Source: Lepidodermella squamata (Eukaryota > Gastrotricha). Taken from it: DNA of 64,000 nucleotides. The stretch is taken from assembly GCA_047495785.1 (NCBI GenBank), contig JBLDXI010000010.1, forward strand, positions 1,054,001-1,118,000, read 5' to 3'. The position numbers and the translations under genes were made by a program. Below the pieces are notes generated by a model. That model was not told where the DNA came from and made no database searches. It saw only the letters and a program-made list of their open reading frames with translations. Below are positions 40,194 through 51,476 of the stretch, piece by piece (position 1 is the stretch's first letter; each line of letters starts with the position of its first letter).

Positions 40194-42884
40194 TCAATGC
40201 GCGACCTTCAGCAAGTTGAGCTCGCATATGAACCACCTTCTGTTCGATGGGTTGTGTGCGTACCAAGTTGAAGAGCCGCTGCCGATCCACCATGAAACTA
40301 TTCCTCTTGTATTGGTAGCTGTTTGCCCCGCGTTGACGTCCCAATTTGTATAGTTCAAAGCCTGGCCTGGTTTCGACTCCCAGTACCACGTACCAGAAGC
40401 GCTTGTCAAACCCATCCACGACGACCACTGCTGGCCTTGTTTTCTACCTGTTCGTGAAAATTCTTATATTGTGAAGTGGGACAATGATTAAAAAAGTTAC
40501 GTCCGATTGAGGTCAACTGTCGATGAATGTAGTACTGCTCTTGAATCGAGTTGATCTCCAGCAGCTGCCAGCCATTCATTCGACAAATATTCATGGCATC
40601 GTCGTAAGTTGCGGCGAATGTGTAGTATTTGTAGCAGCTAATCCCGAACGACAGCTCACACCACTCTTTCATGGGCATCTGGCAAACCGTGTTGGCCTTT
40701 GACCATTTGCTGTAAGGGACCCAATTAAAATCGCCTGGGCTTTGAGTGTTTGGTGAAAGTATGGCAAAGGGCCTAGCAGGATCATTCATGTTTTGAACGT
40801 CACTGGTTCCCCAATCGGATTCAGCTGCAAATAAGCCAAGAGTTAAGAGTTAGGAATAAAGTTCAATTAACGTACGACACATTGGGATTGAAGGGCACAA
40901 AGCTGGTTGATTAGTGACGGAATCGACACACCAGGGTTCGGGGAAAACAGTCGGGTCAGGGTTGCGGCAATAGTTATGATTAATCGAGTAATCAACGAAT
41001 AGCTTCGTATCCGTGTAAGACGTTGTTGACCACAGCTTGCAGTTGTTGCCAGCTATCGTTGTTGATTGAAAGCCATGGTACTCGCGGCCATACGGGGTGA
41101 ATCTGCAGTTCAACGGCCAGCTGCTTGATATGGCTATACTACGAAAAATAAAATTGATCCAACTCGTTATCAAAGACTTACGCATCTCGCACGGTGGCGC
41201 TCCATATGGTACTGTAAGGCCATAGTCCGTAAGACAGGTAAACAGACCATAGCTATTTGAGTCTTGAAAGCCTGAGGCGATGAACTGGCCTTTCGTGGTA
41301 TCATTTGCTGGTGATCTAGTTCAGGAATGAATAATACTAGCCCTCTAACTGTGAGTAATCCTTACGAGCAGTATGGCATGTAGTCATTCGGGGGTACTAC
41401 AACTCCATCTGCAGTTACGTAGTTGGAACCGTTGTAAACGCCACTCAGCCATAACCAAGGCGTGCTACCACTGCGGCTAATAGAATATGTTGCTATCATG
41501 TTCGCCTTCCTCGCGCCATCTTCCGCCCTACATCCAAATATGATAATCCTAAGTGTAGGGTATTGGCGAAACTCACGCAGCTAATCTGGCGCCATAGCTT
41601 CGGCATATGGTAGTGGCATTATCGTAAGTTGTCCCTGTGTAAATCGGCGTAATCATGCAGCTGTCTCGAAACCGAAGCCCTAGCGGACAGGGACTATTAG
41701 GTATTACATCTAATCAGACAAATTCCTTTAAATTAGGATGTATTATAGAAATAGTAACAGCTCGCCTAGAATGGCGTAGATATCCGTAGCCGATGAACCT
41801 CCCGAATTAGTGCAGCTGGCGTATCTGTAACAGCAAGTCATGGTGTTCTTGTTCAGCATCGACGAAACACAAGTCGGGTAGTTCCTGCACATGGTACGAC
41901 ATTGCGATTCGGAATTCACCTTGACGCAGCCAATGTCGTAACCGACACAATCAGACTGTGGAATGACCGTTTCTCGAGGTCGGCCATCTATGATCAGATG
42001 AAATTAACTCAGTTGATACCTAGTTTGGTAAAATTACCAATGCGATGGTAAGTCCAATGTGATAGAACGGACCCAGTTGTTGGCGTGAATGGCCGGCTTC
42101 TTGAAAAATAGCATTGGCTTGAACTCGGTAACCATACGAAGGAGGTGCACTGGTCTTTCATACTCCCAGAGCAAACTCGAGCACACTCTCTCGGATCCAC
42201 GACATTGTTCATTGGATATCGCCCAGCTTGTTGTATGTAAGAACCAGGGTACGAAGCCTCATTCGCCATACCAAACGTCTTGATGTAGCCCGGAATTTCC
42301 TCAATCGGTCTCGCCCAATGATTACGGCTAAAGCGATTGTATCCAGACCAGAAATTGGATGTTGCCAAGTTCGGTTGGATCAGAGCAAGAAAGTTGTACA
42401 GGTTATCCCGCTGCTTCGGCGTTTGAAATGTCGGCAATTGGGACATGAATCGCTTCTCGCAGGTTGTCCAAGCATCGAAACGGTTAACAGCACCGGATAG
42501 GGTGTCTACAAAGTAGCAGGTTGAAGTTTCATAGTCTGTCAACCACCCAGCTGGGCAGAACTCTTTCCGATAGTAAATTTTGTATCCGTTAGGGTCGAAC
42601 TTCAGATTTCCGTCCCCAGGCAAGGGTGTTGATTGGTTGTTAGGGTGGGTGTAGATTTTGCACCACTCTTTGGATTTGCTGTAGGCGTATGAGTCGCACA
42701 TTGTCTCACCAGCTGCTTTCGTATAGCAATAGGCGATGCATTCGTGGCGATGGTTTGCTGGACCTTCGAAAACAGGATTAAGACCTACAGGTAGCATGTT
42801 CTGCAGATAATCTGCAGTAGCCCAATCATCAGCCAAGCATTGGCTAATACATAAGAGCAGGCAAGTTAGTACCAGTGTCGCCAT
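40194..42884 (-). CDS. Secreted PAN / C-type lectin / kringle mosaic protein, copy 1
   Basis: Eight exons: 42884-42038, 41987-41766, 41709-41577, 41527-41366, 41315-41182, 41133-40876, 40824-40501, 40447-40194; 777 residues, phases close. Signal peptide (MATLVLTCLLLCISQCLA). Then a PAN/apple-like unit (CIAYCYTKAAGETMCDSYAYS), a CTLD-like unit (CPAGWLTDYETSTCYFVD), two more PAN-type units (ECARVCSGSMKDQC; QCRTMCRNYPTCVSSML), another partial CTLD (CPLGLRFRDSCM), a kringle (PYGREYHGFQSTTIAG, HNYCRNPDPTVFPEPWC) and a C-terminal CTLD ending WYWESKPGQALNYTNW and WFICELNLL. Exon 2 leaves through a GC donor (intron 41710-41765). Such modules bind sugars and proteins outside the cell. Copy 2 lies about 6 kb downstream. 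Confidence 0.85.
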
Positions 42885-44350
42885 TATATTTGTGGGATCG
42901 GTCGAACAAGTTTTTCCTCTGTTTACCGGCGAAATTCGCGAATGATCTTTGCGCAGATTGTTTTGCTCCTGAGGCTACTTCACACCACAGCTTTTCAGGA
43001 TCTTATTTATTTTAACACCTGGCATAAAAAAATTAAATGAACAATCCAAGCATGATGGGTTCGTATGATGAAAAAATTGATCGCAAGCGGCTCTACTCAG
43101 CTTGTTCACCGTGGTTCACCGTTGTTCACCTCAAATATTGATTGACAAGGAAGAACAAGAATTTCACATCGTTGTTCATCAAGCATGGTGCTAGCCTTGG
43201 CCTCGTTTCTTAGAAAAATTAGGTCGTTGGGCAGATGATTATTTATGGGAAACAACGCAAGAAGTATCGAAAAATCGTCGAAACTTTTCTTCGCTCCCAT
43301 GGGTACTTCAACCCACCTCAAACTTCACACCTTCTTCGTGAGAGAAATCGATACAAAATTGATTCGTGTTTATTGAAGCTAGGAAATTAGAAAATTTCCA
43401 ATCACAAAGTCTCCCCAAATTGTGGTTCAAATCGCAAATTTGAAACTCAAATCAACTCATTACGAGATGACTGTTATGTTGAAGAAAAAATGAATTCCGA
43501 ATTCCGATTTGAAGTAGTACGGTTGGAGAAAAGGTTTGCCGAAAATTTGTGGGTTTGCGACAGCAAAATGCGCGAATAAACACGCGCATTCTGTGAAAAG
43601 ATCCAGCTTAAAGAAAATTAGTGTTTCAAGTTTCAAGTTTCCAACGTGAGTTTACTCTTTCATTCTCTAATAATCAGACGAGATGAGACCCGGTATTGAT
43701 TTTGCCGTCATTGTTTGAACTGTTTTATTGTTAAAACTGGGGAATGATCGAGTCTTTGCATAAATGCTTTGTCCCTATAGTTGCAGCGCATGTTAGCTTT
43801 TGATAACATTATTTACTCTAACCAATTCATTCACACAAACATGAATATAATTTGTTTAATGATCCAGGCAAAAACTGGGTATAGGCTTTTTGAGGCAAAA
43901 AATCGAGCGAGTTTATAATTATTCATTCCTATACTGGCAATCACCATAACGCAGAAAATTGACTTGCAATCGACCATCACGGACCAACCACTAACAAACG
44001 GTGGAGGCTAAAGAAAAGCTTTCATTGTTTCATTGTATCGACAGGTAGCGAGTTTACAGTTCGTATAAAAAAATTATTGAGTTATAAAAATGTTGAAAAA
44101 TGTCATTGTTCATTATGCTATACGCACACGGTACACGGGCATGAACGTGAATCGCGAACAGTGAATGATACCTGCTCACAAACTATCGCTCATAATTCGT
44201 GTTTCATGCGGTGATTTTTGTGTGTGCGTGACTTGTCGATCGAAAACACTGGTCACAGGAACTTGGATGCTGATTTAGCATGGTCAGAGCTAGACCACTA
44301 CATGGAGTTTGGGTTGCTGAACGGGTTCTGTTAATTTTAACTCCAATCTT

Positions 44351-44440
44351 TACCGTAAATACCGTTAAATACCGTATTTCATCGAATAGTATCCTACCTC
44401 CTACCCCAAATAATAACCCGCCTCGAATAATGCCAGGCGG
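44351..44440. repeat. MITE-like remnant with TACCGTA and CGAATA units
   Basis: Three TACCGTA/TACCGTT units (44351-44377) lead into short repeats CGAATAGTATCCTAC, AATAATAACCC and CGAATAATGCC. The CGAATAGTA-TCC wording resembles units inside the element at 57738-58174, so they may belong to related families. No matching right end was found with confidence. Confidence 0.35.
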
Positions 44441-45329
44441 CTGAAAATCAGGGTGGAGCCTAGAAAATCATGTGGCCTGCAATGATTAGGAATAGTTTTT
44501 CGACTGCAGAATCAATACCTACTGCATGAAAGGTTTGGGTAGTTCAAAAACCTATGGGCTTGATTAAAGTGATGATGTGACATTTCGGGATTCATAATTG
44601 CCTCCCTCGAACAATTGCCCGATTTTTTCTCACCCTTTTTCGAGTTCGGAAACAAATACTAATTGGAGTAGGTAGTGATGCTCCGTATTATTCGATAATT
44701 AAGGTAATCACAAAGGCCAATGCTGAACATAACAGTGGAAACATAGGCAGGCAGTCGACCAAGTTAAGAGCTAATCATTTTATCGTTCAAGACAGTGGAA
44801 ACTGTGGTGACTTTGAAACTGAAATCGATTTATTAAGAAAAAACCAGCACAAGAAACTAAAGAATCTATTCCATAACCTGATACGTGATACCTGATACAC
44901 GCAATAATCGCGTTTTTGTTTATTAAAAGAGGAAAAAATCACTAAAATCAACAGTTTTGTGATTGTGTAACAAATCTCGTAGCAAGGCCAGGGTTGAGGA
45001 GCCTCCGGATTTTGTTGTGTTTTGCCGCCGGAACTTCTTTTTAGCACCATAATATGTTAACCATCAGCCAACATTTTATTCTTCAGCAAATCTTCCTTTT
45101 CCCAGCTCGAAATAACGACAATAACGGAAGGCTTTGCGTTATTGTATCCCGGCGAACTCACAAGCGTGCGTGCTCCTCGGCTGTGGACTCGGGACCCACA
45201 TCAATCGGCGCGGCTTGACTGAAGGGCAGTTTTCACGGCGCGAATCGACCGCAGATGTCGATCTTCCCCGAATAGATATTGGAAACAAGCATTATAATCA
45301 ATATCGCAAATACTGCTTCACATTCGTAC

Positions 45330-45787
45330 CTGCTCATCGCTCCAAATGCACGCTTTTTTGGCTTCCATTTCACATTTGGCTTCTTCGGTCAGCATACGCG
45401 GCAATTTATCGCCCGAGTTCTTGATGGGCTTATGCCGATGGCTCTCTTGGGTTTCATACAAGGCAAGGCTAACTTTCTTCTCCTCCTTCAAGAAAGATCG
45501 CGCAGGACAACTACTAAGGAAATTAACAATTCAGTTGATGAGAATATTCTGGAATAACTCTCTTACGAGTGATATCATGCAGCCTTGTTGGCAAACTTGT
45601 ATCGGTAGAAGAGATACAAGTTTGCGTAAAAGACTTTTCGACAGCTGCTCTCATTAAAGAAGTCGGAACCCTCGGAGGTATACGTGGGATACTTTGCTTG
45701 CATTTCGTCCTGTGCCTGCATGAATGACTTCTTGAACTGCCAAACCAGCGCGTGTCTCACTCTCGCCGCGGGTGATTGCCTCGCCAA
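45330..45787 (-). CDS. unresolved coding-like region (two exon-like blocks)
   Basis: Two minus-strand blocks look translated. The first (45787-45575) reads Lys/Arg/aromatic-rich sequence including AQDEMQAKYPTYTSEG and CRKVFYANLYLFYRYKF and ends at a TGA. The second (45513-45330), after a good acceptor (atttccttag), reads CPARSFLKEEKKVSLALYE and AKCEMEAKKACIWSDEQ and ends at a gtacga donor. A strong donor (gtaaga) lies 8 bases past the TGA, and its phase fits the second block exactly. A single gene would therefore need that TGA to be read through or to be a nonsense change. No convincing start or end exon was found and the family is not recognised. Confidence 0.35.
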
Positions 45788-46465
45788 ATTTCATGAGCCA
45801 AAGTAATCCCGAAATGAACGCTGAATCGATATCTTAGCTTCAAAAATACTTGTCTAACATTATTTTTCAATTCTGAAACAACAATATGGACGTAAAAAAG
45901 CTGGCTGAATCTGCCTACCAGGCTTCACGGCGTTGACTAGACCTGAACTAAATAATTCGCCCATCAATTGTTTGCCGTCATGCAGTTTAAATTTAAACGG
46001 CGATTAGCAATCTTAAGTCGCAGCTGCTATAATAGGTTCAGGCCACACTGTATTACGTGGAGCTCATTAGGCGCGCATGAGCTAGCGTAACTAGTCGACG
46101 TGTTGTATCAGTACTTTGCCAGTACAACTAATTGGTATCATTTACACGTGACGATTTTTTTTGCTTTCCTGGTCGCCTAATTTACCACTGACACTTATCG
46201 TAATCACTCGAAAAACTACATGCGAAATTATTGAATTGAAAAGATATTCTTGACATTGACAGATATCCTTCGATAACAATTTGGGACGTTTCGGCGGCCT
46301 GGATACCTGACTCGCCTATTTTAACATTTGAAAACCTTCAGAAATCACGCAATTGCGCATGCGCTGTGCCCAAAATATGTCTGGCATGATTCTCGGCAGC
46401 TTTAAATACCGGCAAAATGTGCCAGAAGCCTCAGTCTCTTCTTTTTTCTTTTCACAATTCTTCAG

Positions 46466-47349
46466 ATGGATTACCTTACGCTGGCGATCATCGCTGCCGC
46501 CTGTGCCGCAGTCACAGCATGCCCCCCGTCGACTACGACAACCCCGTGCCCAACAGGCAGCTCTGCATGCAACTCAGGGCAAGCATGCGCTCCGTCCGCT
46601 AATATCTGCGATACTGGCGCTAAGAATTGCATTGCAAAAACCGACAGCCAGTGTGGAACAAATGGCCAGACTTGCCAAGCCTCGGTGCAATACCCCTCAG
46701 CATTATAATCACGACGTTTACTCTGAATTCTCTTCCAGACACTTTACCAACTGTGCACTATGAACACTCAGGGGTCGACTGCCGCTGATGCTACTAAAGT
46801 TTCCCAAACTGTCAAATTTTGCCATAACGTCGCCGGAACCGGACCCAGCGCGTGCACCGCTTACCTGACAGTTGCACCTACTGCAGCTGCGGTAATTCTA
46901 TTTCTTGCGTTTACAACCGCAATATCAAGTTGTGTTGCCAGGTTTCTACCGACACGCCTAACACTTTCAGCACATTTGCTGCTTGCTGTGCAGCTACACA
47001 GACAGCTCCCAATGCTGCATTTATCAAATACGAAATCCTCCCGCAGCCAAGCAATGCTGCTGGAATTACGACGTGCATTGGAGCAATCGACGACACTCCC
47101 TACAAACTAACATCTGTTGCTGCTGTAGCTTCTTCGGGTTTCTCATACTGTGCTCGTTTCCCACACACTGCTACCGATGCTGCTCATCAACAAGTAGCTA
47201 GCGGAATAAATGGTGTTAGGTCATATGCTTTCAATTCGTTCGCAAGCTGTTGCTACACTATCGCCCAAGCGCCCTCAAAATCACCAGGTGCCGTCACAGC
47301 GACCATATATGGAGTGGCGAATATGGAAACCTGCGTTTCTGCTGCATGA
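46466..47349 (+). CDS. Secreted Cys-rich protein with two similar CC-containing repeats
   Basis: Proposed exons 46466-46684, 46739-46798 and 46849-47349 with introns of 54 and 50 bases; 259 residues, phases close. The ATG directly follows a T-rich AG (caattcttcag), a likely splice or trans-splice acceptor. Signal peptide MDYLTLAIIAAACAAVTA, then a Thr/Cys-rich region (CPTGSSACNSGQACAPSANIC). The last exon has CSCGNSISCVYNRNIKLCC and two tandem units of similar build: NTFSTFAACCAATQTAP ending ITTCIGA, and YAFNSFASCCYTIAQAP ending METCVSA. The first two introns have weak donors (gtgcaa, gtttcc), so this model is tentative; the last exon is solid. Family not recognised; probably an extracellular structural or defence peptide. 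Confidence 0.5.
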
Positions 47350-48758
47350 TTAAGAAGACGATTAATATCGCGGGCTGGGCGACAGGATGACTCCGCCTAG
47401 AATGGAAACAAATGGCTTGAAACTAAATTTTCGCATTGTTACCCAGTGTTTCGCGTACCTGATCGCCGTGCATTTATAGCATTACACCATTTTCTTCTAT
47501 TAGGCTACTCTATTACCTGATCTATAAGTCGCCCACCCCGCGATATAAATTACATAATCGATTCCCTTAAACAATTGTGTAGCATTGGCGTATCGATTAC
47601 GCGGATCACCATTGAGCCGATGAATTTCAGTCTAATCTGCTTTAAATCGGCTGATTGTAATCGGTAATGATAAATAAACATGCTGAAATTCGAACCTATT
47701 TTCATTTGGCCTGCTATTTGAGCCAGCCATCCGCTCACTCTCAAATAGCTGAAGTTTGGCACTTTCAAGACTTTCAAGACTTGGTTGATAAGCCTCATCC
47801 GTCACCTCTCCCGTGCTAGTAGTCCACGCATATCCTTAAAAGGAGAAGGCGGCTGCGGTAGTGAACATATTCGGTTGGCTTTTCGACCCTGATAAAACCG
47901 ACCTGTTGCCTCGATTGAAGCGTACTATAATTTGGTTTGAGGACAGTTCAGCAGAATTTAGTTCAGCAACAGCAGTTAATCGGCAACACTAGAGCATGCG
48001 ACAGATCAGCAGTGACTAATATTTCAGCAGAGGGCACTGTAGTAGTGGAAACTTCAAGATATGCTACGTCAGCACATTGACTAGTCAGTGTTACCGCTTC
48101 GCCGACGTTACTGAACCGTCTCGCAACCTATTATCGTACACTTTGGATTGAAAGAGGGCAAATACCGGAACAAAGCTGAGTTGCGACGACGAGAAATGGG
48201 GTGACGACGGAGTTCCACTGTAAAAAAATTGGTTCACTGATATTGCTAATATTTATTTAGAAAAAATAGTTCCATTTTGCTGGCATTATGTAGGTCTTAG
48301 ACAGGTGTCGCGCAAATTAATTCGAAACCTCGACCAAATAAAATCAAAACGTCGCGCAAAACTAAAAGGTGTGCGCAAATTAAACACGTGATACGCACTT
48401 GCGCGACACCTGAAATTATGTTGCGCGACTTGCCTAATTAATTTATCAAACTGATACCCAATGACACGTCGCGTTGATCTTTTTCGGAAACATATATTCT
48501 ATTCCATTTATTTTACATGGCTTCGTTGGAATAAAATCAAAATCACCCATCAAAAATTAAATAAAAAATTCTAGGATCTAATAGGGTTGAACCAAGAAAT
48601 GAATTATTCAAACAATGTTAGCAATAGTTTGTGGAGTAAAAACAATTTGTGAACCACAAACCCCAATATTCCATGTGAAGTGAGAAATAAACGCTATTAA
48701 GCATGAATTAAACGTTAGTAGGATAACAGCCAGAGTGTTCAACTCGTTACATCTTACA
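47350..48758. other. convergent intergenic, 1.4 kb
   Basis: No gene is recognised. It holds an inverted repeat at 48302-48412 inside a cluster of TCGCGCAA-type motifs, otherwise AT-rich sequence. Confidence 0.5.
48302..48412. repeat. inverted repeat with perfect 14-base arms
   Basis: CAGGTGTCGCGCAA at 48302-48315 is mirrored by TTGCGCGACACCTG at 48399-48412. Between and just beyond the arms lie more partial copies: GTCGCGCAAAA (48351-48361), GTGCGCAAATTAA (48371-48383) and TTGCGCGACT (48421-48430). It could be a small hairpin transposon remnant or a palindromic protein-binding array. Confidence 0.6.
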
Positions 48759-51476
48759 TCAAGCTACGACTTTCAGCAAGTTGACTTCGCAGATGAACCA
48801 AAATCCATTTGTTGGGCTTTTTGCATACCACGTCGCGGAACCAGTGCCGACATTCCACGTAACAACGCCTCTCGTATTTGCAACTGTTTGCCCCGCGCTG
48901 GCGTCCCAATTTGTATAGTTCAAGGCCTGGCCTGGTTTCGACTCCCAGTACCACGTGCCAGAAGCTCTTGTCAGACCCATCCACGACGCATTCGATTGGC
49001 CTTGCCTTCTACCTATTCTTATAATTGTATAATTGATAAGTGCGAATAACATCATGAAAAACGTTACGTCCGATTGAGGTCACTTGGCGATGAATGTAGT
49101 ACTGCTCGTCAATCGAGTTGATCTCCAGCAGCTGCCAGCCATTCATTCGACAAATATACATGGCATCGTCATAGGTTGCGGAGAATGTGTAGTATTTGTA
49201 GCAGCTCGTGCCGAACGATAGCTCACACCACTCTTTCATGGGCATCTGGCAAACCGTGTTGGCCTTTGACCATTTGCTGTAAGGGACCCAGTTGAAATCG
49301 TCAGGGCTTTGAGTGTTTGGTGAAAGTATGGCAAAGGTCTTTGCGGGATCATTCATGTTTTGAACTTCACTGATTTCCCAATCAGATTCAGCTGAGATAA
49401 GGGTCATGACTTCAGTTAGGAAGAAGATTCAATCAACTTACGACACATTGGGATTGAAGGGCACAAAGCTGATTGATTAGTGACGGAATCTACGCACCAG
49501 GGTTCCGGGAAAACAGTCGGGTCAGGGTTGCGGCAGTAATTGTGATTAGTCGAGTAATCAACGAATAGCTTTGCGTCCGTGTAAGAAGTTGTTGACCACA
49601 GCTTGCAGTTGTTGCCAGCTATCGTTGTTGATTGAAAGCCATGGTACTCGCGGCCATACGGGGTGAATCTACAGTTCAACGGCCAGCTGCTTGATATGGC
49701 TATACCACGACAGATTTGATAACGAATCAGCGCGTGGGGATTCGTGATCAAAAACTTACGCATTTCGCACAATGCGGTCCCGCTGTTTGATGTTGAAGTA
49801 ACTGATTGGTCCGAAACGCATTGAATGCTTAGACACTGTTTGACAACATCCCGTGGAGATCATTTGACCTTTCGTCGTATCATTTGCCGGTGAACTAATC
49901 CGGAGTATAAAATGCAAATAGTTCCAATTTTAAGAGCACGCCTTACGAGCAGAACGGCATGTAGTCATTCGGGGGTACCATGACGCTATCTGCAGTAACG
50001 TAGTTGGAACCGTTGTAAACAGCATTCAACCACATCCAAGGCGAGGTGCCGCGACTAACAGAAAATGTTATAAGCATGCTCGCCTTCCTCACACCATCCT
50101 CCGCCCTATATCCCGAATAAGACTGATAATCGTAGTACAGCTTGAATATAACTCACGTTGTCAATCGTGCGCCATAACTTCGGCAAAAATTATTAGCACT
50201 ATCGTATGTGTATGCCCAGAACGAAGGCGTTAACATGCAGCTGTCTCGAAATCGCAGTCCTAGCGGACAGGGGCTATTGCGAATCACATCTGGCCAAAGT
50301 AAATCCTCTGTTATTGGAGATATTATGGAGAAAGTATTAGCTTGCCTAGTATGGCGTAGGTATCCGTTGTTGATGAGCCACCTGACGCGTAGCAAGTGGC
50401 GTATTTCAAACAGCAGGACATTGTACTCTTGTTCAGCATCGACGCAACACAAGACGGATAGTTCCTGCACAATTTACGGCATTGCGATTCGGAATTCACC
50501 TGGGCGCAGGTAATGTCGACATTGGCACAATTAGATTGCGGAATCACCGTTTCTAGAGGTCGGCCATCTATGATCAAGTTAAACTAAATTGGTTAAGAAA
50601 TACTCGTTTGCTTAAATTACCGATGCGGTGGTAGGTCCAATGTGTTTGAACTGAACCTGATAAGGGCGTATAGGGTCGGCTTCTCGAAAAATAGCATTGC
50701 CTAGAACTCGGTAACCATACGAAGGAGGTGCACTGGTCTTTCATACTACCAGAGCAAATTCGAGCACAATCTCTCGGATCCATAACATTGTTCATTGGAT
50801 ATCGCCCAGCTTGTTGTATGTAAGAACCAGCATAACTAGACTCGCTCGCCATGCCAAACGTCTTGATGTAGCCCGGAATTTCCTCAATCGGTCTCGCCCA
50901 ATGATTACGGCTGAAGCGATTGTATCCAGTCCAGAAGTCTGACGTTGCCAAGTTTGGTTGGATCAGAGCAAGAAACTTGTATAGATTATCTCGCTGCTTC
51001 GGCGATTGAAACGTCGGCAATTGAGACATGAATCGCTTCTCACAAGTAGTCCAAGCATCGAAACGGTTAACAGCACCGGATAGGGTGTCTACAAAGTAGC
51101 AGGTTGAAGTTTCATAGTCTGTCAACCACCCAGCTGGGCAAAACTCTTTCCGATAGTAAATTTTGTATCCGTTAGGGTCGAACTTCAGATTTCCGTTCCC
51201 AGGCAATGGTGTTGATTGGTTGTTAGGGTGGTTGTAGATTTTACACCACTCTTTGGATTTGCTGTAGGCGTATGAGTCGCACATTGTCTCACCAGCTGCT
51301 TTCGTATAGCAGTAGGAGATGCATTCGAGGCGATGTTTTGCTGGACCTTCGAAGACAGGGTCCAGGCCTACAGGGAGCATGTTCTCCAAATAATCTGCAG
51401 TAGCCCAATCATCAGCCAAGCTTTGACCGATGCCTAGGAGCAGGCATGTTACAATCGGTATTAGTATTGCCAACAT
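48759..51476 (-). CDS. Secreted PAN / C-type lectin / kringle mosaic protein, copy 2, with +1 frameshift
   Basis: Same eight-exon plan as copy 1: 51476-50621, 50567-50346, 50289-50157, 50105-49947, 49894-49760, 49699-49442, 49391-49068, 49012-48759. The domains match one to one: signal peptide (IPIVTCLLLGIGQSLA), PAN and CTLD units, kringle, terminal CTLD. Exon 2 also has a GC donor (intron 50290-50345). Exon 5 is 135 bases against 134 in copy 1. Its frame changes midway: SSPANDTTKGQ is read in one frame and the end, TSTSNSGTALCEM, matching copy 1's end of exon 5 (GAPPCEM), in the next. This puts the kringle exon out of frame. The extra base lies at about 49825-49845. It is either a new pseudogene or an assembly slip; all other exons are well kept. 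Confidence 0.75.

Larger units (their letters stand above)
42885..46465. other. long intergenic stretch, 3.6 kb
   Basis: Mostly AT-rich, with no recognisable gene up to about 45.1 kb. It holds a MITE-like remnant at 44351-44440 and coding-like minus-strand sequence at 45330-45787, listed separately. The right part is the promoter side of the Cys-rich gene at 46466. Confidence 0.5.

Noticed and set aside
40177-40428. Second frame over the last lectin exon
   Set aside because: It is a shadow of the CTLD exon, whose WYWESKPGQ and WFICELNLL fix the frame.
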